In this document: piece after piece, positions 47,248-60,125 of the stretch
Numbering within the stretch: the first letter of the stretch is position 1
Layout: each line of letters starts with the position of its first letter
Assembly: GCA_032622095.1 (NCBI GenBank)
Contig: CP136064.1
Location: 257,715,863-257,779,862 of the forward strand
Source: Siphonodentalium dalli
Lineage: Eukaryota; Mollusca; Scaphopoda; Gadilida; Siphonodentaliidae
Direction of reading: 5' to 3'
DNA length: 64,000 nt
The notes under the pieces: generated by a model
Database searches by the model: none
Seen by the model: the letters and a program-made list of their open reading frames with translations, nothing else
Told to the model about the DNA's origin: nothing
Position numbers and translations under genes: made by a program

Positions 47248-48408
47248 GGTTCTGATCCCCGCGCAAGCGAACCGGAATGTAATAAAAACCAGCATAATTG
47301 CCGCTTTCAAATCTTCACGACCTTTTCGTCGGTCGAATTCGTGTGGGATCAGCCTACAAGTCGAAAATATATGCACAAAGATTGAGTATCGTGTAGTTTT
47401 ATATAATATTAATATTATATTGAAATGGTCTTGTTTCTGGTTACGTCTCATGGAGTCGCCACACATCTCGCATCGCAGCAGCTGTGAGATCTGAAATAAA
47501 AAGACTCGTGAATACATCGTTCCGTTATCAAGAAAATGAATGTTTTTACTCGTCTTCTTGATTTGGAGTCAAATCAGTGGCGGCCCGACTAGTTTGCCCC
47601 CCCCCACTCTCAAAGAAGACAGAAATGGGAGGGACCGCGGACACATAGTGCATGGACAGTTGCAATATGCTGGCTTCCAGAGGAATTTCAGCGGATAAAT
47701 CGACGCATATGTAGCCAGTCGTTTCCTCCATACGTCATATACTGAATGTTCATAATTGCCGTCAGTTGATGCGACACTAAGCATGAAGGAAACAAGCTAG
47801 CTAGTAGTCAGACGTATATTAGTGTAAACGATTGAAAAATCAAAGATTTTCTATTTAAAAAAAGCGGTCATGACCGGACGCCTGGCGTCGCACACCGGAC
47901 GTGACCGGGCAACCGATTAACGACGATAGCGACACTCGGCAAATTAGCAGTCCTTAAAGTGAGACTGTACACCAAATTCATCCATTTGTGGGACCATCTT
48001 CTATTATACTCAACAGAATATATGCAACAAATGAATGAATTTGAGCCCGGGATGAGTGCAAAATACAGTCATGTGTTTCATGAAAGATGTAAACAACATG
48101 ATAATTATATTGAAAATGAGTGGTCGATTTTGTTTTTGCCCATAACAGCGAATCACTAAAAATGGACGATTAAAGAACTAAATCACAGAACTAAGGGTTA
48201 TAACTCAAGTAAATAAAAACTAGAGGTCACCAGAAGATACATATGAAGTATGGTGACGATTGGATGAGAAATGTGGCCTTATAACATGTGCAAAGAACTT
48301 AGCCATACAAAGTGTAAAATCCAAGAAGGCCGCGCTGGCAGCCATGTTTTTACATAATTCGGAAAAAAATGGTAAGCACCCATTATATTTAATTACGAAA
48401 ATATACAT
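47248..48408. other. Intergenic, no gene recognised
   Basis: Includes a small inverted motif at 47870-47910 (tcatgaccggacgcc / ggacgtgaccgg). Nothing coding was recognised. Confidence 0.4.
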
Positions 48409-48560
48409 GATGGCAGCGGTCAGACCAGCGTAGCGAGGGGACCGAACTCTGAAATTTACCCAGCGAACATAATGTCACGGCATTTCTGTCAGTTGTCTCT
48501 TCTCTAACTATTAGAGTTCCGTCCCCTGGCTACTCTGGTCTGATCACTGCCACAACATAC
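48409..48560. repeat. ~150-bp inverted repeat
   Basis: The left arm tggcagcggtcagaccagcg (from 48411) is matched by the right arm ...actctggtctgatcactgcca (to about 48552), ~44-bp arms with several mismatches around a ~65-bp loop. A related single arm lies at about 48708-48755 (gatggtagtcgtcgtgaata). Confidence 0.7.
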
Positions 48561-49204
48561 TGGTGTCTACTTTTGGATTGGGGAAAAAACATTAAAAAAA
48601 TAGCAATCTCCACGTGGCACATGTTTAGTTTCTCATAATAATGTAGAATTAATTGCAGCCAACAAAAGTCTGTGATAAAAATGTAATATGTCCTTATAGT
48701 ATGTACGTGATGGTAGTCGTCGTGAATACCAGCATAGCGGGGGACATAACTCTTTCGGTGCCATTTGGTCTGTTCTTGATGTTTGAATCGTCAAGAACAG
48801 AACACCTACCGTTTGCGCACACCAAAACACGAGGATTTGGATACACCCCAAATAATTCTTGGGAAATTTTATTAAATTGCAATAAAGTTTAATATATATT
48901 CTCGTTTTACCTGTTGCCATTTCGGGATAATTATAACAGTGGTACGGAACTTGGAAAAGGCGAGTAATTACAAGATTTAATTGAAACCTTGAAACTAAAG
49001 TTTTGAAAAATGTGTGCCGCTTTAAATATGCCAAAACTAGAAGATGTCTAATATACTTACACACACTTATGTCCTTCCGTGCAATGCATAGAAAAGCATG
49101 GGCTGACCAGGCAGGCGATATCACAGTCCAATGGGGACAGATGAGGCATACTGTTTATGACATCAAAGATACTTCTCTCAGCTGGAGCACACCCTGGAAA
49201 TATG

Positions 49205-49662
49205 TGACCCGCCATATCAAATCCAGTCGTAAGACGGGATTGTTTTTACCCTGTGCCAATGCATTCTCTTATATATGCGAGTCGACCATAGGTCGCCTCG
49301 CATATATAAGAGAATGCATTGGCCTTACAATTTTTTACAATTTTAATAATTTTTTATTGTATTCTTTAACAATTTTATAATTTTACCCATACAGAGCCCC
49401 AGACAAACGTGAGCAGACGACACTCTTCTATATACTTCTATATATATGTGGGGCTCCCTGCAGGGCAATGGATGTTTTTTATTTTATGTCCTAAAAAATG
49501 TAAGAAACATTTATTTTAAAAAAATGATAAAAAATTGTTAGGCCAATGCATTCTCTTATATATGCGAGGCGACCTATGGTCGACTCGCATATATAAGAGA
49601 ATGCATTGGCACAGGGTAAAAAATCCCGACTTACGACTGGATTTGATATGGCGGGTCATATA
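49205..49662. mobile_element. Hairpin MITE with long terminal inverted repeats
   Basis: Outer inverted arms: gtgacccgccatatcaaatc (left, about 49205) and gatttgatatggcgggtcat (right, to about 49660). Inner arms contain the 69-bp hairpins at 49255-49323 and 49542-49610, identical in type to those at 1624-2298. So the hairpin cassette is shared by elements with different outer ends. Non-coding. Confidence 0.8.
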
Positions 49663-50139
49663 AGAAATCATGTTCGAAACAGACTATTTTCAGCATGGCG
49701 ATACTGATAAAGGTGTTTTCTATTTTCGTTTAACCATTCTTTACTGTATAGTTATGGTTTTAACGGATGTGACGGATTTTAATAGCAATACCCTTCGTGA
49801 ATGCCATCCGCGCCTTTAATATACTGACTTCAGTATGGCACTTTTCGTCTCTCAGTGACAATCAACGAAGTCTTTTTGTCATGTTGCACGGATTTTATTT
49901 GGAAAAAGAACATAGCTGTCTGACCACTGTGTAATATTTTCTCGGGCCTCGGTCGCATTTCTAACATGTTATGCCTTATACGTGCGAAGTTCTAAGTTGT
50001 TCAATCTAAACCTCCCTATAGTGTCTATAGTGGATATTCTTAGTTGTACATATAGGTATAAAACATTATGTAGGATATATGTGTTAGTTATCCATGTATT
50101 TCAATAACTCAATGTAATCAAGAAACCGCCGCTTTTTTT

Positions 50140-50490
50140 CTTTCATTCCCTTTTATTTGTTTCCATTTTCAACGAATATAATATCACATTGGTGTAATTT
50201 GTTCAGCCATATGCTTGTGACATTTATGAGTATCTGTGTCTCAGTGAAAACGATTTTTTTTTATTATTATTATTATTATTTTTTTTTTTTTTTTTTTTTT
50301 ATACCCCCCCCCCTATTTTCCCCTTTTTAATTAAATTCGATTGTTTTTTGTTTGTATATAATAATATCACATATTGGTATAATTTGTTCAACCACATGCT
50401 TGTGACATTCATGTTATCTGTGTTTGTAAATAATGTTGTATATAATATACTCTCCCCAGATGGAGGCAATAAAGAAATATATATATGTTG
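50140..50490 (+). mobile_element. LINE 3'-UTR-like fragment
   Basis: Ends ctctccccagatggaggcaataaagaaatatatata, resembling the tail of the LINE at 37865-40550 (ctctccattacatggaggaaataaag). A ~60-bp piece (ttggtgtaatttgttcagcc, tgcttgtgacatt) occurs twice (about 50190, 50375) around a T-rich tract (50256-50303). No coding remnant. Confidence 0.5.
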
Positions 50491-51207
50491 CTGTCATTAT
50501 GTTTCCGATACACATGTAGTTATATTAATATATTAGTATATGATGTGAACTGGCATGGAATTTACAATGGACTATCAATTCCATGGATATACTAGAGTTA
50601 CTCCTCGTATGTCGCCCGCTGTGTGAGCTTGGATGCAAATTCTGATCCCTATGGGGACTGCCAACAGCCACTGCATGTTATATTACGGGAAGAAAAGTGA
50701 AGCGCCCACATAGTAATACCAGAACACCTTATATATACCATATTGTACTGATGCAGAGAGGAATATCTGAAACATGGAAAAACGATGTTATCCAGCCGAA
50801 GTAAAATATTTAAAGTCACCCAATGTGTTAAAAAGTATACATATATATGACATATATATACTTTCTTGCATTGAAAGAGGGATATATATAACACTGAATG
50901 CCGATACTTTCCACATATGCGGAAAACCCTTTCTAGTAGAACTGGTATATTTCTGCCTCTTGTTATGTAATATAAAAATCCGTGCATGTATCTGGACAAT
51001 GTATATACCTGTGTCTTATATTGATCCGCGATTACCTGATTATAGAACGATATACTTATGATATAAACTCATAAAAAAAATTCGAACAATGTGTGGGTTT
51101 TTTTTTTTAAAACACCACATCCGATTTGATGTCAAAGTAGTCACATCGTCTTGAGCAAACGTTCCGCTTACCAGGCAAAACAAACATGAACAATATTGTA
51201 ACCACCG
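50491..51207. other. Intergenic, no gene recognised
   Basis: Only short, low-confidence frames on both strands around 50650-51060. No family recognised. Confidence 0.4.
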
Positions 51208-51211
51208 TTAA

Positions 51212-51448
51212 CCCTTTCTATACTAAATGGATTATCCCATTCAGATATGAAAGTATACATTGAAATAGTCCATTATTTATTTGGAGGAGTGTTCAGGAAA
51301 AATAAGCAGACGACAGATAATACAAGTGCAAAAGGAGTTCTATTTAATGGATGGAAATGTTCAGACAATATGTTCAACAAACGACTATTGAACTTATGAT
51401 TTGAACATGTCCTAAGGAATAACTACTCACCAACGAGTATTTAGTATA
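51212..51448. mobile_element. MITE of the CCCTTTCTATACTAAATG family, right border decayed
   Basis: TTAA 51208-51211, ccctttctatactaaatgga, then an interior collinear with 22882-23192 (gaaatagtccattatttatt, gtgttcaggaaaaat, ttcaacaaacgactattgaa). It ends gagtatttagtatag without an intact TTAA. Confidence 0.8.
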
Positions 51449-52126
51449 GACATGCTCTTTGTTTTCAATGATATCATAAATGTCTATTATTCCACAAAGG
51501 CTCTTTATCATTGGCGATAATAACATCTTTGCATGGCGCCCAACTAACATTCAAATTTCAAAACCCGTGAAACTTTGAAAGTCGAATTCTGAAAATCGAA
51601 ACCTCCCAGCTGTGGCCGGATATGCTTGGTTGTGTATGAAATGGAGCATCAATAGCAATAACTAGGTAACATTCAAATATTAAATGTACTCGACTCATTT
51701 GCACCTACAAGCTATGTCTCCGTGATTTGGAACGATCGATGAGTAAGATATGTCGATAAATACATGATGAATTATCGATCTACATACCTAATAAAATCAG
51801 CATTTTTTTTCAGCTGTATTCAAATGTTCTAGAAAAACGCTCTTTATTTTACCATATCATAAATAGACTAACAAAGAAATAACAAAGAATGCTCTTTGTT
51901 TTTTTTTTGGGAACCCGATTTACATAAATACTGAAAGGTTGAAACTCCTTATGATTGAATTAAAAGATGGACGTGTTAGATTTCAGCTTACAAAGCAATA
52001 GATTTTATCGTGAATTTCTACTCTGGCTAACGCCAGTGGGGATCATATTTCACCAGTACAAAGCCTGGAAGATTTGACAGTGAGCTTTATAAAGTAGAAA
52101 AATAACGCGGGGAATATATTAGTTAT

Positions 52127-55062
52127 TAGCGAGTTTGCGATTTCAAACGGGTACGGGTACCGGTACGGGTACTGGTAGCTACCCGTACCGGTACACGTTT
52201 TGAAATCGCAAACTGTTTTACGGGTAGAATTAAGCATATCGACGGGTAGTGTATGGTGAGCCAATTGCAGCACAATATATATGATGTAGAGAAATTTTTA
52301 TCCGCATTCGCTTTCTTGGCCGACGTTATACTTGTTGTTATGGTTATATGATGGACATCTGCGTGGATAATGGATTGCATTAACCAGGGACGAGGCGAAA
52401 GTGGAAGGGGTTGGCGTCTTTCTTTGACTCATTTTGGTAACATTTTCAATAATTAGCTTTCATAAGTAATTTCCCAGACCGTTCGAGTGTCGTCTAGAAC
52501 AGATGGAATTTTCTGACTGAGAAAATATGTTATGATAGCACAAATATACAATTACGCTAATTTAATAATCCAACCATTATTCGGTGTAAAATGTGTTGGT
52601 TTAGACCCAGGGTCCAAGAATGTCCTACATGCATGCACTTTTAGTCAGATATAAGACCGAAATTTCCCCTTATATTAGTTGGGGAATATTTAGTCATATA
52701 ACTGGTAATGGGTTGGAATCTTTCGAAGGGTCGGGCAAGGGAATATTCATCCCAAGAACTTGGATATTTGTCTGGGTCTAAACCCGGATGTAGGTAGAAC
52801 AAGAGCTACACTGGGCGTGCAAAATACCCCCTCTCTTGGGTCGGCGGAAACTGGTAAAAAAAAAAGGGGCATAACTCTGGTAAAAATTGGCGGACGGAAC
52901 TCAAATTTGAACTTGACCTGTGTTTTGGTGGGAGAAAGTAATATACCAAATTATCATTGAATCCGATAAGCTCTAGTAAAGTTATCATCCGGAAAACAAA
53001 TTTCAGGGATTTTCTAAGTCAAATTACGTCAAATAAGGGGCATAACTCCGGTGAAAATTGGTGGACGGAACCCAAATTCGAACTTGAGCTGTCTTTTCTC
53101 CTAATAAACCCACATACCAAATTTGATTGAAATCGGTTCACTCTAACTAACTCTGCCAGAACCCAAGTTCGAACTTGACCTGTGTTTTGGTGGGAGAAAG
53201 TAATATACCAAATTTGGATTCATTCCGATAAACTATATTAAAGTTATCATCCGGACAACAAATTTCAAGGATTTTCTAAGTCAAAAAACGTCAAATAAGG
53301 GGCGTAATTCCGGTGAAAATTGGCGGGCGGAACCCAAATTCGAACTTGAACTTACTTTTCGGCTCATAAACCCACATACCAAATTTTATTGAATTTGGTT
53401 CACTCTAACTAAAGTTATCATCCGGAAACCAGGTTAACGGACGGACGCCCGGACGGACGGACCAATACTATAATGCGGCCGTTTTTTTCAAACGGGCGTA
53501 TAAAAATCAAACTTGTTAAATATAAAGGGTGTTTAATGGTACACTATTCATTATATGGTTCGAATAAAGAGCGTTTGCTTCACGTCTATGCGAAACAAAG
53601 AAAACAGCTAAAAGTCGATCTGATGACGGTAAGATTGTGCCGACTATGAGGTGTGTATATCAGTATTTGGTGTCACTATCGGCCACTACAATATACAACA
53701 GTCTTGGGGTTCAAATGCGCCATGTCCGTTCAAAAGTCAAATATCTATATTAAAATGAGAAATCAGTCACCACCACATAAGGTACAATAACTGAACGGTT
53801 GTATTCAATCGTGTAACACATTCACGGTGTACTTATGCACAAAGGGTCGATAGGGGACGTGGCGAGAGGGTGGGGTGTATCACCCCAACTTTTGTCAACA
53901 GTTGGATATTGCATATACCTAACACACCAAAACATACGTTGAAATCATTCAGTTTGATTTTCCAAAAATGTATTAGTGCGGTTTTTTTTTTTTAGTTTTA
54001 GACCAACATTTGCAAATATTCCTACTTTTGGTAGAAAAACATTCGGGCTATATGGTCAACAGCAGGTTGGAAATATCCAACAAATGTAAAGCTTGAGGAA
54101 AGTCAATAATTTATCAATTTTCATGTTCAGATTTCAAAACGTTCTCACACCAGACCGAACCATGATCGACCCGGTATGCCCTGGTCTAACCACATGCAGT
54201 GGCTCGTCAATACTGATCATTGATTTGTGAAAAACAAACCAAGGCGTGAATTTGCCTGGTGTTAGACCACTAGATGTTATGATTTTGCAATGTCCAGGTT
54301 CATATCTACAAAACTGTTCTCGTACTGCATGGTCGGCAAGGTGGAACCCCCCCATCACTGCAGGACTTCTGCAACAAGACTACTGATCCATTTAGAACAG
54401 TCCACAATAATATTCAGGACAGTGAAGGATCAGTTGCATGGGGGCAATCAGAGCCCAACGGCGTGCACAATTTGAATTACGCACAAACCTCTGTTTGGTG
54501 TGGTTTAAGGGGGTGTATAGTTGGGAATTTGAAGGTGGACACACCTTCTCAACGCGGAGATCCCCTATAATTACGTCCCTGTGTCGAGACTGCGTATAGC
54601 ACCGCCAACTCACTCTCTTAATCATAACATGTCGAGAATCCCGGGGTTAGCCCCCCCCCCCCCCCAAATCACATTCCCAAAAAATAACATGTCATTACTT
54701 GAGTGAAGACAGTTGTCAGTAAACAAATCGGCGTTCCATAGTTATCTTAGTGTTAGAAGCCGCCTCGATACTTTGAACATAAAACATGGCTTACATGACA
54801 AATGTATCAATGAGATTTGGCAATTAAATCGTGCAATAAATAGATTAATGCATAGCTGACTGTTATTTCGTAGAACTAATGTACTTTTGAGTGAGAAAAC
54901 TTTAGCGAAAGACTACCAGTCAACGGGATACATCTACCCGTTCCAAATCCCTATCGCTTTATGTGCTGCATTCAAAGTACGCAAATGACCGTGACGATTT
55001 TCACCGATCTACCTGGATCTACCGGTACCCGTACCCGTCCGACGGGTATCGCAAACTCGCTA
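52127..55062. mobile_element. Putative 2.9-kb TIR element
   Basis: The left end tagcgagtttgcgat and the right end atcgcaaactcgcta are inverted. Both are followed inward by runs of cgggtacgggtaccgg / ccggtacccgtacccg. They are flanked by TTAT on each side (52123-52126, 55063-55066). The left end also contains its own ~80-bp hairpin (52133-52213). The interior is other repeats. Borders are suggestive, not proven. Confidence 0.55.
52850..53510. repeat. Interspersed repeat with three diverged tandem segments
   Basis: Three segments each start with 'ggggc(a/g)taa(c/t)tc(t/c)ggt(g/a)aaaattgg' (about 52865, 53038, 53299) followed by cgaacttga and a 'tatcatccgga' motif. The unit closes with ggacggacgcccggacggac at about 53440-53460 and cgggcgtataaaaat at about 53500. 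This repeat class is, to my knowledge, typical of bivalve genomes. Confidence 0.75.
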
Positions 55063-55360
55063 TTATCTGTTCCTGAATAATGTACTTCACTGTAGGTGAA
55101 GGTCCCAATTCAAAATTTCACGATTTAAGTGACGTCGGCGATTTTCCTTTGCGTCGCTTACAAGTGTGAAAATCTCCTGGGTAATTAATTCATTGTTTAT
55201 TGCGATATCGGCTCACAAAATGTCACGGAAAAGCATGCAATTTCGAGTTGGGACCTTCATCTACATTGAAGTAAATTCTTAACTAAGAGATATATTCATA
55301 CATATTATTATCGAAAATACACAAAATAATCCATCAATTTACGTTGAATATCATAATTGA

Positions 55361-55550
55361 GAACGCTCTTTATTAACTAATGTTTTGGGCGACGGAAACA
55401 TGAATGCTCTTTATTAACTAACGTTTTGAGAGACGGAAACATGAACGCTCTTTATTAACTAACGTTTTGAGCTACGGAAACATGAACGCTCTTTATTAAC
55501 TAATGTTTTTTGGGTGACGGAATTATGGGCGCTCTTTGTGAGAGACGGTA
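55361..55550. repeat. 41-bp tandem repeat with the AACGCTCTTTATTA motif
   Basis: Four to five units of gaacgctctttattaactaa + cgttttgagagacggaaaca. The core aacgctctttatta is also the hallmark of the GATACGGGCGG MITEs and appears singly at about 51838 and 53568. Confidence 0.85.
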
Positions 55551-55659
55551 ACAGGATTTTTTGTCGGCTGACAAAACATCAAAACGTGTTAAAACTTCCT
55601 CTTTTGAAAGTCTATATCTGGTCATCAAAACGCCTTTAATGGTCTCGTGAGTCCGATCT

Positions 55660-55830
55660 GATATATAAGACGTATACATGTGGTGGTTTTTATGATGTGC
55701 TGGTATAGAAGACGTATACAGGTGGTGGTATATAAGACGTATACATGTGGTGGTATATAAGACGTATATACATGTGGTGGTTGTATGATGTGCTGGTATA
55801 GAAGACGTATACAGGTTGGTGGTTTTATGA
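55660..55830. repeat. Short tandem repeat 'aagacgtatacatgtggtgg'
   Basis: About five imperfect copies of ataagacgtatacatgtggt / gatgtgctggtatagaagac. No gene. Confidence 0.8.
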
Positions 55831-56587
55831 TGTGAAATAGGACGGGGAATATGTGGTATTTTGTGGACATATTTGTTATTCCCGGGACCGAATCAGGATG
55901 AAATAAGCATGACCAGGATAGCCATGGAGTATATGTGATGATACCATCGTGTATACGGAATAATGAGCACCACCAATCAATCGTGATTATATGTAGGATA
56001 AGCACATGTTAATATATTACTTGGACCAGGAACCAGTCTATTTAACTAGAGACATGGTGTATGTACCAATGACCAGTCAGAAGAATCGCAACAACAATGG
56101 CAGCTGACAGCAAAGAACAAACTAAGACCGTTGTTACCAATTTCGCGCGTTATATACGTCATCCACTGCCAATTAAACCAACTAATTTTATCCTATTTTG
56201 CCGCACTAAATATACACGTATGTCGGTGTCACCTCCATGGAAAACGTCATCTCTAAGGCTAAATATAAAAATAATATTTGAGTCTCGTCTCAGACACCGC
56301 CACATTGAAATAAATTAACCCGTATTGGTTTTTATTTCGATTTTTTATTTAAATTACACGCTTGTTCCTAGAAGTACAGTGTTATTGCTGTTCCATATTT
56401 ACAATTCCGTATAGAACGTACGTTCCAATACGCATCTCGTTGACGTAAAATGACGTTCGCCTCAACCATGAAACTGGAACTATTTAAATAAAAGAATGAT
56501 CACAGATGACAAACACGCCCTGTCTGAGCCTAAATAAACCTCTCAATCCTGTATTTTTAATGCACGGATTCCAGGACGCGAAGCGTG

Positions 56588-56759
56588 TAATAAACACAGA
56601 ACGACACGATGTGTAAATGGGGTTTGTCGATACGGCACTCGTGCTGTCGCGGAGGGATAGAACTCGAGGCGCAAGCGCCTCTCGTTCTATCCTTCCGCGA
56701 CAGCACGAGTGCCGTATCGACCAACCCATTTACACATCGTGTCGTTCTGTGTATTTATT
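56588..56759. repeat. ~172-bp foldback palindrome
   Basis: The arms (left from aataaacacagaacgacacg, right to cgtgtcgttctgtgtattta) match for ~80 bp with a few mismatches around ggcgcaagcgcc. Like those at 12868 and 14881 it is non-coding with a tiny loop. Confidence 0.92.
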
Positions 56760-57394
56760 TTATTATTTTTGGTATGTTTTTACAAACATGTCCATACATA
56801 TTGAGCACTCATTGCAACATGCATGGACTCTTAACATATCTATGTGATTTATATATTGCCAATAGAAAATTATTAGCTGGTCCTCATAGCCTGTTGTACT
56901 TATTGTAACTCCAGAACAATTGAAAGACACTTGAAGAAATTTAGGATCGCATGTTATAATGGAGATGTGTGAATTTATAGACAATAATGACAATTGCGAA
57001 TAGTCACGGGCATTAGAACATTATAGGTAGGATCCCGTGTGTACTATAGTAACACAATGTAATTTTGATATCAGATTAAATGAGCGAATATGCAAAAACA
57101 AAGTTCCCTCTACATTTCGAACTATTACTCGTTAGAGAAGCTATCATAATCAATGCATACGGTGTGCACACAAAAATAAAAAATAAAAATAAAGTCCTCC
57201 CTCCCTCATTGATTTAGAACAAAAAATTGTCTGAGACTCAAATAATTGTTTTGTTTGGCCTAACAAACCTGCTGTGACAATAATTCCCACAAGCACACAC
57301 AAAAATAATGTTCTTGACATGACTGCAACAAATAAACGTGTGACCGACCCTTCACTTCAGCAAGATAAGCACAATCTATTATCTCCTGGCATAT

Positions 57395-57616
57395 ATATAC
57401 AGTAATGCTCTAAGTAATCGACTCTTTAACTACAGCAGAATTATGGGTAACTTTTCAGGATTTAGTCGGAAATATGGCTTGTTGCCATCATCGGAAAGCT
57501 CTCAGGGAGAGCTTTCCGATGAATGGCAACAAGCCATATTTCCGACTAAATCCTGAAAAGTTACCCATAATTCTGCTGTGGTTAAGGAGTCGATTACTTA
57601 GAGCATTACTGTATAT
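57395..57616. repeat. 222-bp foldback palindrome
   Basis: Left arm atatacagtaatgctctaag, right arm cttagagcattactgtatat. About 108-bp arms with only three or four differences and an almost absent loop (ctctcagggagag). The largest tight hairpin in the window. Confidence 0.95.
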
Positions 57617-57963
57617 CACGCTCTCTGTAATCACTTGAATGTTGTGCGGGTCCCGCGTCCGATTCTCGGTAGTTATGCGCCCATTCTCGGTGTGCTTTTT
57701 TCTACTCACAACAAAATGGACGGTATTTATTACATTTTATTACATAATTTCACCATGCAAGTAGACCAGTTCAGTATACCAGTCATATATATAGTGTTAT
57801 AGATATAAATATCACTCAGGTCCCGTGTTTTGTGGGAAAAGTGTCTCACAAAACCGCCCCAATACGAAATTTCTATTAGAACACTGGAAGAAATGTCATT
57901 ATTTTCATTTATAGGCGTCCCTACCAGAATATTCACACGGCGAATTGCTTTAAAACGCCAGGT

Positions 57964-58063
57964 NNNNNNNNNNNNNNNNNNNNNNNNNNNNNNNNNNNNN
58001 NNNNNNNNNNNNNNNNNNNNNNNNNNNNNNNNNNNNNNNNNNNNNNNNNNNNNNNNNNNNNNN
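57964..58063. other. Assembly gap (100 N)
   Basis: Exactly 100 undetermined bases, a conventional placeholder for a gap of unknown size. Confidence 1.
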
Positions 58064-58452
58064 CTTACGTTTTTCATGGGCATCAAAATTATTACTATGA
58101 ATACTTGGTGATAGTTTTGAGTTATAACATGCCCCTAAGGTTTTATCCAGTTTGTTTTTAAATTCGCTATAGCATGCTTAAACATACCCAAACAAAATTA
58201 AACACAAACAAATCTAAAAAAAAATAATTTTAGGGCCGATTTTACAGACCATAAATTAGGGCCTATGAGAACGGCCCGTGGCACTGAAAGGGTTAATAGA
58301 CAAGTCCTATAGTTTCCTCCCTATCTTATGGGTAGCTAGCTGTAGCTGCAAGACTAAACATCTACGTCCTACATCCGGGGCAGGGGTGGCGGATAAACTG
58401 CCCCTTTCTATATTTCCAATTAACTATAAATTAACTGATACAACTGCCTTAC
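58064..58452. other. Right end of a TTAA MITE, then unique sequence
   Basis: 'cggcccgtggcactgaaaggg' followed by TTAA (58291-58294) looks like the right terminus of a CCCTTT-type MITE whose left end lies in or beyond the gap. No gene. Confidence 0.45.
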
Positions 58453-58476
58453 TTAAAGGCCCACTTTACTTTCGAA

Positions 58477-58972
58477 TCCCCAGATCACATTATATACAAC
58501 ATATGCCATGTTATATACCATTTGAATTCCCAGATCACATTATATACAACATATGCCATTTTATATACCATTTGAATTCCCAGATCACATTATATACAAC
58601 ATATGCCATGTTATATACCATTTGAATTCCCAGATCACATTATATACAACATATGTCATGTTATATACCATTTGAATCCCCAGATCACATTATATACAAC
58701 ATATGCCATGTTATATACCATTTGCCCAGATCACATTATATACAACATATGCCATGTTATATACCATTTGAATCCCCAGATCACATTATATACAACATAT
58801 TCCATTTTATATACCATTTGAATCCCCAGATCACATTATATACAACATATGCCATGTTATATACCATTTGAATCCCCAGATCACATTATATACAACATAT
58901 TCCATTTTATATACCATTTGAATCCCCAGATCACATTATATACAACATATTCCATTTTATATACCACTAGCA
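58477..58972. repeat. 50-bp tandem satellite, ~10 units (continues at 60130-60465, ~7 units)
   Basis: Unit cccagatcacattatataca + acatatgccatgttatatac + catttgaatt (50 bp). One unit is shortened at about 58724. Its reverse complement aligns with the 44-bp satellite of 3466-11043 (shared tatataatatgg / tataatgt / atctgggcat core). The array is split by a ~1.15-kb insertion (58976-60125). Confidence 0.93.
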
Positions 58973-58975
58973 GGG

Positions 58976-60125
58976 TAGCCCGCCACCGGCGGCTTGTCCG
59001 AAACATTGTTTATATATTTTTTTTATTTTTAGCTCCACGCGTTTCAATAAGAAAAAATTGTACCCGGTAGCTCCACCCGTTTCCGAGATCTGGTCTGCGC
59101 ATGCGCGAAGCTGGCTTCGCACGGGCTCGGCGACCCGATCAAATTTGTACCCGGCCCAAGATACATTCACATAGCAAATTTCAAGTCGATAGCTCCACCC
59201 GTTTCCGATATCTCGTCTGCGCATGCGCTGCACGGGCGTCGCATGGGCTCGCCGACCCGATAAAATTTGTACCCGGCGCAAGATACATTCACATTGCAAT
59301 TTTCAAGTCGATAGCTCCACCCGTTTCCGAGATCTGCCTTTTTAATCGAGATAAATGCATTTCGTACCCGTCCTAATGTACTATTTCGAGCGATAACAAT
59401 TGTCAGACTCCCATCGTGAACCTCAACACGAAGTAAACACGTGTTTCGAGCGATAACATTGCATTGAAGTCAGACTCCCATCGTGGACCCCCAAGACGAC
59501 GTAAACACGTGTTTGTTCCGGTATAACTCTGGAGACTCTGACTTCATATATATATATAATGACGTTATTAACCCCGGCCGTGCCGTTTGAGCTGATTTTA
59601 ATGACTGGGAGTGGAGTACGGGTGCTCGGAGCTTCTGGAAAACGCGTGGACGACATCGTACGTGGATTTTACCTCTAGATGGGAAGTTTGAGCTCAATCT
59701 GTCCAGCCGTTGTACTATTTCGAGCGATAACAATTGTCAGACTCCCATCGTGAACCTCAACACGAAGTAAACACGTGTTTCGAGCGATAACATTGCATTG
59801 AAGTCAGACTCCCATCGTGGACCCCCAAGACGACGTAAACACGTGTTTGTTCCGGTATAACTCTGGAGACTCTGACTTCATATATATATATAATGACGTT
59901 ATTAACCCCGGCCGTGCCGTTTGAGCTGATTTTGATGAATGGGAGTGGAGAACGGGTGCTCTGAGCTTTTCTAAACTGCGACTACGGCGGTGTCGGTGGG
60001 ATTTTACACTTACATACGAAATTTGAGCTCGATCGGATCAGTCGTTTTGGATTCTATGAAGTACACACATATATATATACGAAGTCTCAAAATATATAGT
60101 ATAGAAGATTTATAAAATGGAATAT
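58976..60125. mobile_element. Insertion splitting the 50-bp array, with a ~260-bp internal direct repeat
   Basis: Starts gcagggtagcccgccaccgg and ends about tatagtatagaagat. It includes three 'agctccacccgtttccgaga'-type segments (about 59067, 59190, 59313). A near-identical direct repeat lies at 59377-59633 and 59711-59967 (ctatttcgagcgataacaat, cccatcgtgaacctcaacac, accccggccgtgccgtttga), offset 334 bp. Unclassified. Confidence 0.6.

Noticed and set aside
58278-58871. Repetitive frames with PCYIPFESPDHIIYN
   Set aside because: Translations of the 50-bp satellite.
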